The notes under the pieces are model-generated. The model did no database searches and was not told the DNA's origin. It saw only the letters and a program-made list of their open reading frames with translations. The position numbers and the translations under genes are program-made. DNA of 64,000 nucleotides from Fidelibacterota bacterium. GTDB taxonomy: Bacteria; Fidelibacterota; UBA8477; JABMPR01. The stretch spans positions 1 to 64,000 of the forward strand of contig JABHBL010000022.1 in the NCBI GenBank assembly GCA_018673925.1, in the 5' to 3' direction. Positions 37,518 through 47,145 of this stretch are shown here, piece after piece (the first letter of the stretch is position 1; every line of letters begins with the position of its first letter).

Positions 37518-37533
37518 AATGTGATTTCACATT
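37518..37533. promoter_or_regulatory. Short palindrome upstream of the secreted propeller gene
   Basis: AATGTGA and TCACATT arms with a 2-bp centre, 46 bp before the start codon. It contains TGTGA/TCACA half-sites like those of Crp, but the half-site spacing (2 bp) is not that of the E. coli consensus (6 bp). Confidence 0.3.
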
Positions 37534-37579
37534 AATTATCTTTAGGCACAATTAAAGACACAAGAAGAAGGAGACAAAC

Positions 37580-38986
37580 ATGAAGAAAACGCTATCCGTA
37601 TTTATTGCTGTTCTTGCGTTGAGCAGTGTTCTATTCGGTGGTTGGGAGTTTGATCAGGTACTGGTAGATTATCCAGAACTTGAAGTCTCAAATTCCTGGG
37701 GTATGCATAGTGTTGTTGTTGATAATGGCGGCAACGTATGGTACACCATGTATGGAATTACAACCGGAACATACTATCCTACAGCCACTGACACCGTAGA
37801 AGCAATAGGTATTCATGCTGTCGACGCTGCAGGAGATGCACTTTCATTTTCACCCATTGATTTTGTGACGGTGGGCGGTGTGACAGATACATTGACTGTA
37901 TCGTGTCGTGGTATGACCAAGGCCCATGATGGCAACATCCTGGTTGCACTTGGCAACGGCGCTGTGTACAAACTTAATGCAGCTGATGGTACAGGTATGG
38001 CCAAATATGAGCATCCAGATGGATCTTCATTGACTAAACCAGCTGTTGATGATGCCGGTAACATTTATATCGGTCGTGTAAGTTCAGGATATCCTGTCAA
38101 GATGTTGAACTCTGATCTTGTTTATCAGACAGATGTTGTGACAGCATTTCCAAAAATCAACCGTGCCATTGTCGTTTCTGGTGATGGAACTGATCTGTAT
38201 TTTGGAAGTACCTGGAACGGCGCAGGTGTATTCAAGTATCATAGTGATGCACCCGGTATCTTACCACACGAACCAGATTTGACTACTCCAGTATTTGGTA
38301 ACTGGGAACCAGCTGGTGTCATGGATACAACTGTCACTATTTCCAATGATACAACCATTATTGGAACTGATACAACCATCGTTGTGGTAAGTGATACTAG
38401 TATTACTCAACATGTCGACTATATCTGGCCGGAAGATGTCAGTATGGGTCCTGATGGCAATATTTATGCTGCCAACACTCAGGTCGATTTTAGTGGTGAT
38501 GAAGAGCACGGCGGAAAATGGTTTGTTTTCGATACTGATGGCAATGAACTATACTCATTTGGAACAGCTGGTGGTGATTATGCTGCTGGTGGTACCTTTA
38601 ATGGTCGTGGAGCCGCATGGAGTTCAGATGGTGCAACAATGTATGTTGCAGAATTTGGATATAATTGCATAACGATCTGGAACCAGGTTCCAGATGGTGT
38701 TGATCGAGTGATCACGCTTCCAAATACTTTCAGTCTAGCTCAGAATTTCCCCAATCCATTTAATCCTTCAACCAGCATTCCTTTCGAACTACATGAGAAT
38801 GGTTTAGTTGAGTTGACAGTATTTGATGTAAATGGTAGGGAAGTAGCTACTCTGCTGAATGAACAGCTACAGGCTGGAAATCATACTGCACAATTTAATG
38901 GATCTGATTTGAGTTCGGGTCTTTATATCTATCAATTATCCTTTAACGGAGAAGTGAGTGCAAAGAATATGTTGCTCGTAAAATAA
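37580..38986 (+). CDS. Secreted beta-propeller protein with T9SS type A sorting domain
   Basis: 468 residues. A signal peptide (MKKTLSVFIAVLALSSVLFG) is followed by a six- or seven-bladed NHL/SMP-30-like propeller (about 25-370) with blade motifs such as VDNGGNVWYTMYG, VDDAGNIYIGRV and MGPDGNIYAANTQ. The C-terminal 90 residues are a T9SS type A sorting domain (LPNTFSLAQNFPNPFNPST, ending KNMLLVK). It is exported across the outer membrane and probably cell-surface attached. A strong AAGGAGA ribosome site and a clear terminator mark it as a single-gene unit. Binding partner or enzymatic activity cannot be told. Confidence 0.88.
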   Translation: MKKTLSVFIAVLALSSVLFGGWEFDQVLVDYPELEVSNSWGMHSVVVDNGGNVWYTMYGITTGTYYPTATDTVEAIGIHAVDAAGDALSFSPIDFVTVGGVTDTLTVSCRGMTKAHDGNILVALGNGAVYKLNAADGTGMAKYEHPDGSSLTKPAVDDAGNIYIGRVSSGYPVKMLNSDLVYQTDVVTAFPKINRAIVVSGDGTDLYFGSTWNGAGVFKYHSDAPGILPHEPDLTTPVFGNWEPAGVMDTTVTISNDTTIIGTDTTIVVVSDTSITQHVDYIWPEDVSMGPDGNIYAANTQVDFSGDEEHGGKWFVFDTDGNELYSFGTAGGDYAAGGTFNGRGAAWSSDGATMYVAEFGYNCITIWNQVPDGVDRVITLPNTFSLAQNFPNPFNPSTSIPFELHENGLVELTVFDVNGREVATLLNEQLQAGNHTAQFNGSDLSSGLYIYQLSFNGEVSAKNMLLVK

Positions 38987-39004
38987 GAGCGATTTATTGT
39001 TTCT

Positions 39005-39038
39005 TAAAAAAGGGCGAGTCTTTACTCGCCCTTTTTTG
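39005..39038 (+). terminator. Rho-independent terminator after the propeller gene
   Basis: Stem GGGCGAGT/ACTCGCCC with a 4-nt loop, flanked by A-tract and T-tract, 19-52 nt past the stop codon. Confidence 0.93.
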
Positions 39039-39153
39039 TTTTATACCTTTCTATCCAAACAAATCCAATTCTCACACAGTTAGTATGCTAAATTTACTTA
39101 CTTAAAGTGCATTCTTGCTTATCTTCACCCATATTTAATAAAGGGAGGAAGAC

Positions 39154-42100
39154 ATGCGGTTAAGAACAATTGGTATTGTACTCATATTATTGGTTTCCAT
39201 GGTTTGGGCTCAGACCGATAACGAAGAGTTCCGAGCAACCTGGGTGATCACCTGGGAACACATAAGCGCAGGTAGTAGTGTTGATCAAAATCAGGCTCGA
39301 ATCAGAACCATTATGGACAATCATGTCGCTGCCAATATGACCAGCGTAATATTTCAAGCGAGGCAGAGTGGAACTGCATATTACAACTCATCCTATGAAC
39401 CCTGGGGGACATATGCAGGCAGCAGTTTTCCTGGATACGATCCACTGGAATATGCTATTGAGCAAGCTCATGCCAGAGGGCTGGAATTGCATGCCTGGTT
39501 TAATGCCTTTCAGGCAGCCTCGACAGTGCCTGGCGCTCCAGCAGCTGAACATCCAGATTGGGTCTGTCGGGATGAGAGCGGAATACCCATGCCAGCTTAT
39601 AGAGCCCTTTCACCAGGTATGCCTGCGGTAAGGGAGTATCTGGTTGATGTTGCCATGGAAATAGTTAACAACTATGATATTGATGGAATACACTTGGACT
39701 ATGTTCGTTGGAACGAGTATGATAATTTACTCTTAAGTTCAGCTTCACCCACAGCTCTTGAGGAAGTCAGCACTCTGGATCAAGAAACTGACTACAGTCA
39801 TATCGGATCATTGAGAGATAGTCAGTCTGGCCGCTATCTATATGATATTGATCATCCCTACAATGGAGGTGTTCCAGCAGGCTTCAGTTCATGGCCTGAA
39901 TTCTGGCGATCATCAGTCACTGACTTCGTCCACTCGCTTCATGATTCAATACAGACACAAAAACCATGGGTTAGACTATCTGTGGCAGCCTTGGGAAAAT
40001 ACAACTGGAGCGGTTGGAATGGGTATAATGTTGTCTACCAGGACGCTGCATTATGGTTTAATGAAGGTTTTATCGATCAATTAACTCCCATGCACTACCA
40101 CTGGACAACTTCAGCCGGGTTTCTGGGAATGTTGCAAAATGATAGTCCCTATTGCTGGGGTGACTTTATTCAGCCCGGTGTAAATGCTGGAAGACTATTC
40201 TCAGCAGGTCCAGGCTCTTATATATTGGATCAAAACAATATCTGGAATAGACATCCCAGTATTGTGAACATCTCCCGCTCAGTAAGCTGGGTAGACGGAT
40301 TCCAATTTTTCTCTTATGGCAGTTGGCAGGATTATCAATATTGGCCAGTTGCTGGAAGTAGCTTTTTCGGCCAAAAAACCAAGATTCGTGGGAATGGACT
40401 TTTTGTTGACGAAACGCCTCCCACACCTGTTGTATCACTGGATATTGTAGATTCACTGACCTTTGATGTCACTGTGACACCAGACAACACTGCATCAGGT
40501 GATTATTGGTGGGCATTGTACAGATCTCAAACTGATGACATCGCTGTAACTTTAAGTGATATTGTGGGTGTCTATTTTGGGTCTGAAGCTTTTACAGTAA
40601 CAGAGCAATTCGACGGTACTCAGGATGAAAATACCAGCTATTTTTATAGTGCCACAATGCTGGATCGCTATTGGAATGAGTCTGAGCTGGCAACATCGGT
40701 TGAGACAAGTCCATTACCATCATTGCCACCTGTGTTGACCAGTGTATATCCTGCCCACGATGATACGGTAGAGGTAAGCACGCTTCTTACAATCCAGTTC
40801 TCAAAAACAATGGATGTTGCTTCAGTGGAGGCATCACTCAGTTTTAGTCCAGAAATTGCTATTGATCATTATACCTGGACAGAAGGTGATCATCGGATCA
40901 TTATTTATCCCGATACCAACTTTGCCTATTTAAGTAGTTACACCATGACACTCACCGATGATGCCATGGATATCAATGGGGCAGCTTTGGATGGAGATGC
41001 TGATGGTACTGCCGGGGGCGACATCATCATTACATTTCACACCAATGCTCTGGATGAGGCAGGTCCCATCGTGCAGTACAGCACACCAGAGGTCAATGTG
41101 GGCACAGAATCATTTGATGTGGATGGTTCCATTTCATTGGTTTTTGATGAAATGTTGGACCCATCAACAGTCAATCTGGAATCTATTCATTTGGAAGAGG
41201 GTGGAACCCCCATCGAAGTAGATTATCTGCTTTCAGGTGACCATGGAAAATCCGTGTTAGATATTAAGCCATATGGTAGAATTGGTGCTGCAAGTGATTA
41301 TTTGCTCACATTGGATTCGACACTGGCTGATGCTCTCGGCAATACCGTGGAAGACCAGATCCTGATTCCTTTCTCCACGGCAAACGAACATTATTCCGCA
41401 TTAAACTATATTGATAGTTTTACATACACAAATGACTGGTGGGATCCAGAGGGAAGTGGATCAACAGTTGGAACCATTGGATCAACCACAAATTGGGGTT
41501 ATTCAACATCGATATATTTGCCTGGTAGCAGCACAGTCCAGGCACAAAAAAGGGCAGCCTATATCAACTATGAATGGGATATGGCGTCAGGTAGTCATTT
41601 ATTACGTGAGTATATGCCCAGCGGTGCCCCTCGAAATGTGATTTTCGATAATACCTACATCATGCAATGTTATGTCTACGGAGATGCCAGCAATAATAGA
41701 TTCAGATTTGCAATTGATGAAGGCGATGGTACAGATTGGCCTGGTCATGAGGTCTCAGTCTGGTTCGATATTGATTGGGAGGGCTGGAGATTGATTGAAT
41801 GGGATCTTACGGATCCCTCCATGGTTGGTAATTGGATTGGTAATGCCACTCTTGATGGTCAAGCCTATCGTGTGGATAGTTTTCAAATGGCCTACAATTC
41901 AGAATCTGGCGCTGTAGCTGGTCGTATCTATTTGGACAATTTCAGGGTTGTGAAGAAGATGCCTGGCGTCTCAATTGATGCTGAACGTCCAGAGCTTCCT
42001 CAAACAGTTAGCCTACATCAAAATTATCCCAATCCATTTAACCCAGAGACGGTAGTTGGCTTTGAATTGCCTTCAAGTATGCAGGTAGAGGTATCCGTCT

Positions 42101-42264
42101 TTGATATTCGGGGTCGAAAATTGGAAATTCTGGTAAATGACAATCTGCCAGCTGGGTCGCATACACTTCATTTCAATGGGAGTGCTTATGCTGCTGGAGT
42201 GTATATGGTTGTGCTGGAAACTCCGTCTGGCACCCAGGCTAGACGCATGCTGCTTCTAAAATAG
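39154..42264 (+). CDS. GHL10-type glycosyl-hydrolase-like protein with Ig-like domains and T9SS sorting domain
   Basis: 1036 residues. After the signal peptide comes a GHL10 (DUF187-type) TIM barrel, about residues 22-340, with FRATWVITWEHI, VIFQARQSGTAYYNSSYEPW and the DGIHLDYVRW active-site-like strand (about 176). An Fn3/Ig-like stretch follows. Two Big_5/SbsA-like domains come next (VYPAHDDTVEVSTLLTIQFS near 530; STPEVNVGTESFDVDGSISL near 640), then a beta-jelly-roll-like region and a type A sorting domain (LHQNYPNPFNPET near 950, ending RRMLLLK). Family members act on or bind cell-wall or surface polysaccharide; the substrate here is unknown. A strong GGGAGGA ribosome site is present. 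Likely surface-attached. Confidence 0.88.
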   Translation: MRLRTIGIVLILLVSMVWAQTDNEEFRATWVITWEHISAGSSVDQNQARIRTIMDNHVAANMTSVIFQARQSGTAYYNSSYEPWGTYAGSSFPGYDPLEYAIEQAHARGLELHAWFNAFQAASTVPGAPAAEHPDWVCRDESGIPMPAYRALSPGMPAVREYLVDVAMEIVNNYDIDGIHLDYVRWNEYDNLLLSSASPTALEEVSTLDQETDYSHIGSLRDSQSGRYLYDIDHPYNGGVPAGFSSWPEFWRSSVTDFVHSLHDSIQTQKPWVRLSVAALGKYNWSGWNGYNVVYQDAALWFNEGFIDQLTPMHYHWTTSAGFLGMLQNDSPYCWGDFIQPGVNAGRLFSAGPGSYILDQNNIWNRHPSIVNISRSVSWVDGFQFFSYGSWQDYQYWPVAGSSFFGQKTKIRGNGLFVDETPPTPVVSLDIVDSLTFDVTVTPDNTASGDYWWALYRSQTDDIAVTLSDIVGVYFGSEAFTVTEQFDGTQDENTSYFYSATMLDRYWNESELATSVETSPLPSLPPVLTSVYPAHDDTVEVSTLLTIQFSKTMDVASVEASLSFSPEIAIDHYTWTEGDHRIIIYPDTNFAYLSSYTMTLTDDAMDINGAALDGDADGTAGGDIIITFHTNALDEAGPIVQYSTPEVNVGTESFDVDGSISLVFDEMLDPSTVNLESIHLEEGGTPIEVDYLLSGDHGKSVLDIKPYGRIGAASDYLLTLDSTLADALGNTVEDQILIPFSTANEHYSALNYIDSFTYTNDWWDPEGSGSTVGTIGSTTNWGYSTSIYLPGSSTVQAQKRAAYINYEWDMASGSHLLREYMPSGAPRNVIFDNTYIMQCYVYGDASNNRFRFAIDEGDGTDWPGHEVSVWFDIDWEGWRLIEWDLTDPSMVGNWIGNATLDGQAYRVDSFQMAYNSESGAVAGRIYLDNFRVVKKMPGVSIDAERPELPQTVSLHQNYPNPFNPETVVGFELPSSMQVEVSVFDIRGRKLEILVNDNLPAGSHTLHFNGSAYAAGVYMVVLETPSGTQARRMLLLK

Positions 42265-42282
42265 AAGATTAACGAAATAGAT

Positions 42283-42319
42283 AAAAGAAGAAGGCCACCT
42301 CTGGTGGCCTTCTTCTTTT
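42283..42319. terminator. Bidirectional terminator between convergent genes
   Basis: A 17-bp perfect stem (AAAAGAAGAAGGCCACC and its complement, 3-nt loop) lies between the stops of the GHL10-like gene and the membrane protein gene. A and T tracts on both sides let it serve both strands. Confidence 0.93.
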
Positions 42320-42342
42320 ATCTCAATTTAGCTACAGTAATT

Positions 42343-43863
42343 TTAGAGAAACAACAGGTATAGCAACATAAAGATCAAGCCACCTGACAGTGATCCAGCC
42401 ACATTAACCCAATCATTGTCCAGCCATCGCATACCAGATATGTGGGTGGTCTCTTCATGGCAGTGCACAACTCTCTCAGTAGCCTTGCCGCATACTTCAC
42501 ATTTAAATTTGGCCTGTATACTGGCACCAAGAATGCTATCGACAATACTACCAAGAAACCCTGCAATAATTATCACTACTATGAGAATGGTATCCAATTG
42601 AATAAATCCCATAAATACAGCAATGAGAACGATAATTGCAGCACCCAGAACACCACCTGAGGTTCCTAATAGTGATATCCCACCTGAATATCCCTTGGGA
42701 ACTCTTTTCCAACTAAGAATGTCTAGTGGCAGAGACTTGCTGAAGCTGCCTATCTCTGTTTCCCAGGTATCTGCCGTAGCACTGGCCAGAGAGGCCAGAA
42801 AAGCCCAGTAAAGCCAATCTATTGAGTAATTGCTAAGATACCATGCAATAGTAAAAATGAGCGGTATACCGCCATTTGCGTACACTTGGACAATATCTCG
42901 CTGAGAACCTTTCGATGAGATGATATCCTTTTTTGATTGTCTATCTGCAATTTTGGACAAAAGACTGGAGAGTACAAAAAATCCGATCAATGGTAACATG
43001 GTTTGCCAACTGCCCATGCCGAACATGAACACACCAAGCAGGAAGGCGCCAAACCCACCACTAACACTGAGCGATTTAAGTTTATAGGCTCCATATCCTA
43101 AAATCATGGATGCTGCAAACCAACCACCCATATATGGAATTGTGCCTGAGTGCATTGATGAGAGATATAAATCCATACCAAGAGCTGCCGTCAAAGTGAG
43201 TGTGAGGTTATCACTCCCACGTTTAGAAACAGCTTCACCAACTGTGGCAACAAAAGCCGTGAAAAAAGCCATAGTTATCAAATGATGAAGTGGCAATGGT
43301 GGATTGCTAATGATATTGGAGTATACGGGGAAAGCTCCCAATACAACGATGAGGGTCATGACGAAGAATGCAATACTGCCAGGCCAACTTTTTTTATCAT
43401 GCCACAGTATAAATTTGTGTTTTGAGTTGATCCGCTCGCCAACCACGGTTGCTGCTGTATCTGAGAAGGCCAGAACCAGCATAGCCACTATAAACAAAAC
43501 AATGTTGCGATCCCAAAACATGATCACCAACAGGGTGAACGCAATGGGAAAATAGACAGTCCCAAATGACACTCGCTCTGTGGTATGCATGCCCTTTAGG
43601 CTGTCCTTACGAAGTGCAATATAGTTCAGAATGGTGAAAATAACCCCAAGGAGGATGACCGGTGTTTTTGACTGGAGGAAGAAGGGTGCCAGAGAAACCA
43701 GAATGCCCACCATGACATGCACAAATTTTCTGGAAAGCTCAGGGGAGAGCTTTAGCACTGTCCTGGCAATTTCAGCGATGCCTATAAAAAAAATGATGAT
43801 TGAAAAAAATACAAGAAACGCAATCCATTCATTGGGAAGATCAAAGAAAATGGGCACCAGCAA
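42343..43863 (-). CDS. Membrane protein fusing phytol/dolichol-kinase-like and DUF92 (phytyl-phosphate-kinase-like) domains
   Basis: 506 residues with about 12-14 hydrophobic segments. The N-terminal half (about 1-230) resembles the CTP-dependent phytol/dolichol kinase branch of phosphatidate cytidylyltransferases, with LSRKFVHVMVGI, AFSDTAATVVGERI and KSWPGSIAFF. The C-terminal half (about 235-506) is DUF92, the family of plant VTE6 phytyl-phosphate kinase, with SATADTWETEIG, GTSGGVLGAAII, FKCEVCGKATERVVHC and GMRWLDNDWVNV. VTE5 then VTE6 would phosphorylate an isoprenol twice to the diphosphate, so the fusion could be a complete isoprenol salvage enzyme. That is inference. The start is TTG at 43863 or GTG at 43857; AAGGAC spacing favours GTG. 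Confidence 0.83.
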   Translation of the reverse strand: MLVPIFFDLPNEWIAFLVFFSIIIFFIGIAEIARTVLKLSPELSRKFVHVMVGILVSLAPFFLQSKTPVILLGVIFTILNYIALRKDSLKGMHTTERVSFGTVYFPIAFTLLVIMFWDRNIVLFIVAMLVLAFSDTAATVVGERINSKHKFILWHDKKSWPGSIAFFVMTLIVVLGAFPVYSNIISNPPLPLHHLITMAFFTAFVATVGEAVSKRGSDNLTLTLTAALGMDLYLSSMHSGTIPYMGGWFAASMILGYGAYKLKSLSVSGGFGAFLLGVFMFGMGSWQTMLPLIGFFVLSSLLSKIADRQSKKDIISSKGSQRDIVQVYANGGIPLIFTIAWYLSNYSIDWLYWAFLASLASATADTWETEIGSFSKSLPLDILSWKRVPKGYSGGISLLGTSGGVLGAAIIVLIAVFMGFIQLDTILIVVIIIAGFLGSIVDSILGASIQAKFKCEVCGKATERVVHCHEETTHISGMRWLDNDWVNVAGSLSGGLIFMLLYLLFL

Positions 43864-43988
43864 GTCCTTTCGTTCAGGTCGGAATCTCTGTCATTTTAAC
43901 ACACCATTCAGATTGCACGAAGCAAAAGAATTGGTGAAGATGAAGGGGAGAAATTAATGAATATTTATTGACGGACTATCAAAAAAAA

Positions 43989-44006
43989 GGCCTCCCGAAG
44001 GAGGCC
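43989..44006 (-). terminator. Rho-independent terminator of the FG-GAP gene
   Basis: Stem GGCCTCC/GGAGGCC with a CGAA loop and, on the minus strand, a run of eight T's, 24 nt after the stop at 44031. Confidence 0.9.
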
Positions 44007-44030
44007 TTTTAATAAAACTAGACTCTCAAA

Positions 44031-46868
44031 TTATTTGATGAGGGTCATCTTAGCTGTTTTGGAAACATTTCCTGAACTAAGTTCATAAATGTATACACCA
44101 GCTGCTGCAGGTGTTCCGTTTGCATTCAAGCTGTTCCAGGAAACACTATGTGTTCCAGGACCGTATGAAGCGTTGTCAGCTAAACGAATAACTTCTTGTC
44201 CAAGCATATTGTAGATAGTCAAATTCACATTGTCTTTTGCCAATGGAATTGTGAATTCTATAGTAGTGTTTGGATTGAAGGGGTTTGGAAAGTTCTGGGC
44301 AAGTTTGTAATCATCTGGTGTGATGACTGTCCAGTTCTTATCCGTACCAGTGGTTCCCATAAACTCAGATACTGAGAAGGTATAACCGTAACCATTGCCA
44401 CTTGAAAGTGGTGGTTCCAGGAATCCCTGAATAATCTCAGGATGGTTATCACCGTCGATATCATCAGCGAAAGCCAGTGCAAATCCACCCATGGTGTAAT
44501 CCCAGTTAGCTACGACAGACATGTCCCAACCTGTTCCAGTATAATCCCACTGGTATACACGGGCATGGGTATAATCAACAGTAAAGAGCTCAGCTTCGGC
44601 ATCATCATCGGCGTTTCCACCTGCGAGATCCCATGGAGCACCAAAATCACTAATAATAGTTACATTGCCATTGGCATAACTGATATCAGCAACATCGTCG
44701 CCACCATCAACCTGAACAACCCAACCAGCTGAATAAAGTCCACAATAGAACTCATCTGCGCCATCGTTGTCAATATCGGTAACAAATGTGGTACCATAGA
44801 CTGCTTTGTCAGTTAATGCGGAATCTAACTGAGTAACGCTCTGTAATTCGTATGTGTTGGCAGCTGTTGTTTCAACAACGAGAAGTGTAGCATGATCCCA
44901 TGCAACAAACAGTGCTTCCAGATCGCCATCACCATCAAGGTCACCAATATTTGGCTGTCCCCAGGGAGATCCGTTGAAATCACCAGTAACGGTACGAACA
45001 TTTGAGTATTCAACGACCAGGTCGAAGAAACCACCAGAGAAAGTACCCTGGATTGAACCGATGACAAAAACATCAGAACTATTGTCAGAACCATTCACAG
45101 CAACCAGCAATTCGTTGGCTCCATCGCCATCAACATCACCAGTATTCAAAGTACGATCGCCATAATAGCGGTCAACTTCAACACCATCAACGAGGATTGG
45201 AACTACATAACGTGTATATGTATCACTACCATCTACACCATCCCATTCCCAGACGTTGATACCATTGTATGCTTCTCCCAGATCACGCATACCCATGTAG
45301 ATAATCTCTCCACGACCATTGTTATCTAGATCGCCAGTGATGACGTGACGGGGGGTAGCCCAATATGATGTTGAATCATCAACCATAGAAGCAACCCATT
45401 CTAATGTGTTGTCACTAGTGGCCTCATAAACATGTACACCACCAACAACGTAGTCAGTAATAATGATTTCTTCAAAACCATCATTATCCAGATCACTACC
45501 AGCTGTCATACCACGTGTTTGGAAGCCAGGATGATCAAGTGTATCAGCTACAACTGAATAACTACTTATCATAGGAACGGTATTCCAGCCATCATGCTCG
45601 AAAATCTGAATCATGGGAAGATCTGAATTGACAGCAAAAATCTCATCCAGTCCATCATAATCAAAATCACCAAGAGCGACATCTTGCCAGTCAATAGCAC
45701 CGGCGATATCTGTTGCGATTGTATAAGCTGTCCAGGATGCGGCATCAGTGATGTCACCCATTCCATCATACTCTAGATCAAGAATTCCTGTTGTATCTGC
45801 AGTGGCGATATAGTCCATACCATCAGCAGAGCCATGCCAGATGTCTGTGTTACCCATCTTAGCACCATTGAAGCTCCAGCCGTCGTCAGCACCTGCAAAT
45901 ATGACATGAAGATCAGTTGTTATGTCAAAATCAAGCAGATCAGCACCGACTTCATAGAGGTAAACGTTACCATCTGTGGAAGCCAGATAGATCTCATCGT
46001 ATCCATCACCATCGAGGTCACCTGCATCAAGAGATCTTAAAGATCCACCATCAGATGCTGTTGCATCATCTGAGAATACAATGAGTTCATACTCATCGGG
46101 ACCAATAACATCAAAAAAGGCGATGCCGTTGTAATCCCATTCAACCATGGCAAAATTGTTAGTTCCATTATTGTCAAAATCACCAATGACAGCACCATAA
46201 ACAGAACAGCAGAAACCATCCCATGTAAATTCTGTAATCCAGTTTGGAAATTCGTAAGTTGAGTTAGTATCTAAACTCATAATGACAACAGCGTCCGTAG
46301 TACCACCATCATAAATTAGCAGTTCCATAACACCATCATCATCAAGATCACTAACATCAAGAGATTTTACTTCAGTGACTCCATCAGATCCTAGACCTGC
46401 GACTTCTTCAACATCAACATTAGCAACCATGGTGAAGCTGATATCAGCAGCGCTTGTGTCCAGCTCGAAGATAAAGAGTGAACTAAATTCGCCACCTTTT
46501 CCTCCAACCATCAACTCATCAATACCATCACCATCTAAATCGTGTTGGCCTTCAGCAACTTCGAAGCTGTAGATAACAAGATCAGTTCCAATATTATAGG
46601 ACCAAACCTCGCTCCATGCATCATCACCATCATTCTCATACATATGAAGGGTGAGACCATTAGCATCTGTGTAGCCTACCATTTCTGAAAATCCATCTTC
46701 ATCAAAATCATAGGGTCCAGAGACGCCCCAATAGGCATCAGTATCTGTGGCATGGGTTTCACCCCAGCCCACGGTATAACTGTTCACACCGTTTTCACCG
46801 GCCATGGCAAAAACTGCAAATGCAAGCAGCAGTAGGGTAATCGACCACTTTGGTAAATTCATTCCCAT
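44031..46868 (-). CDS. FG-GAP/VCBS-repeat secreted protein with T9SS type A sorting domain
   Basis: 945 residues from the ATG at 46868, which has a perfect AGGAGG seven bases upstream; a longer frame to 47006 is not supported. After the signal peptide (ending FAVFAMA) come many FG-GAP-type blades, each with an Asp-rich calcium-binding loop: DLDGDGIDELMVGG, DLDDDGVMELLIYD, DFDNNGTNNFAMVE, DLDGDGYDEIYLAS, DLDNNGRGEIIYMG, DVDGDGANELLVAV. These form a calcium-stabilised propeller as in integrin-alpha-like proteins. The end is a type A sorting domain (YKLAQNFPNPFNPNTT, ending KTAKMTLIK). Predicted calcium-dependent surface adhesin or binding protein. Single-gene unit, divergent from receptor 3. 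Confidence 0.9.
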   Translation of the reverse strand: MGMNLPKWSITLLLLAFAVFAMAGENGVNSYTVGWGETHATDTDAYWGVSGPYDFDEDGFSEMVGYTDANGLTLHMYENDGDDAWSEVWSYNIGTDLVIYSFEVAEGQHDLDGDGIDELMVGGKGGEFSSLFIFELDTSAADISFTMVANVDVEEVAGLGSDGVTEVKSLDVSDLDDDGVMELLIYDGGTTDAVVIMSLDTNSTYEFPNWITEFTWDGFCCSVYGAVIGDFDNNGTNNFAMVEWDYNGIAFFDVIGPDEYELIVFSDDATASDGGSLRSLDAGDLDGDGYDEIYLASTDGNVYLYEVGADLLDFDITTDLHVIFAGADDGWSFNGAKMGNTDIWHGSADGMDYIATADTTGILDLEYDGMGDITDAASWTAYTIATDIAGAIDWQDVALGDFDYDGLDEIFAVNSDLPMIQIFEHDGWNTVPMISSYSVVADTLDHPGFQTRGMTAGSDLDNDGFEEIIITDYVVGGVHVYEATSDNTLEWVASMVDDSTSYWATPRHVITGDLDNNGRGEIIYMGMRDLGEAYNGINVWEWDGVDGSDTYTRYVVPILVDGVEVDRYYGDRTLNTGDVDGDGANELLVAVNGSDNSSDVFVIGSIQGTFSGGFFDLVVEYSNVRTVTGDFNGSPWGQPNIGDLDGDGDLEALFVAWDHATLLVVETTAANTYELQSVTQLDSALTDKAVYGTTFVTDIDNDGADEFYCGLYSAGWVVQVDGGDDVADISYANGNVTIISDFGAPWDLAGGNADDDAEAELFTVDYTHARVYQWDYTGTGWDMSVVANWDYTMGGFALAFADDIDGDNHPEIIQGFLEPPLSSGNGYGYTFSVSEFMGTTGTDKNWTVITPDDYKLAQNFPNPFNPNTTIEFTIPLAKDNVNLTIYNMLGQEVIRLADNASYGPGTHSVSWNSLNANGTPAAAGVYIYELSSGNVSKTAKMTLIK

Positions 46869-46999
46869 TTTGTCCTCCTTTGTTAATTGATAATATTCAC
46901 TCTCTACTAAATATAAAAGAATGGATACATCTCTATGAGTCATCCATTCGTTTGTATGCAATACTGAAAGTGCCACAAATCTAGAGGGAACTCCATTGG

Positions 47000-47028
47000 T
47001 TGACAAGGAAAAAGGGCATTCTTACGGT
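47000..47028 (+). promoter_or_regulatory. Weak candidate promoter of the receptor 3 cassette
   Basis: TTGACA (47000-47005), 17-nt spacer and TACGGT (47023-47028) lie 118 bp upstream of receptor 3. The -35 is perfect but the -10 is poor, and this lineage may use other promoter forms. It abuts the inverted repeat at 47028. Confidence 0.3.
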
Positions 47029-47059
47029 AGTTAGTTAATAATAGTGAGCTAACTAACTA
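47028..47059. promoter_or_regulatory. Inverted repeat in the divergent region before TonB receptor 3
   Basis: Perfect 10-bp arms TAGTTAGTTA (47028-47037) and TAACTAACTA (47050-47059) with a 12-bp spacer, between the divergent FG-GAP and receptor 3 genes. Size and position fit an operator; no regulator gene is adjacent. Confidence 0.5.
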
Positions 47060-47145
47060 AGATGGTTGACTTGTCTGCGGAAGGCGACTAATATAGTCGA
47101 TTAGAATTCTTTACTTTAGTAATGAAATAGAACCAGGGAGAGTGT

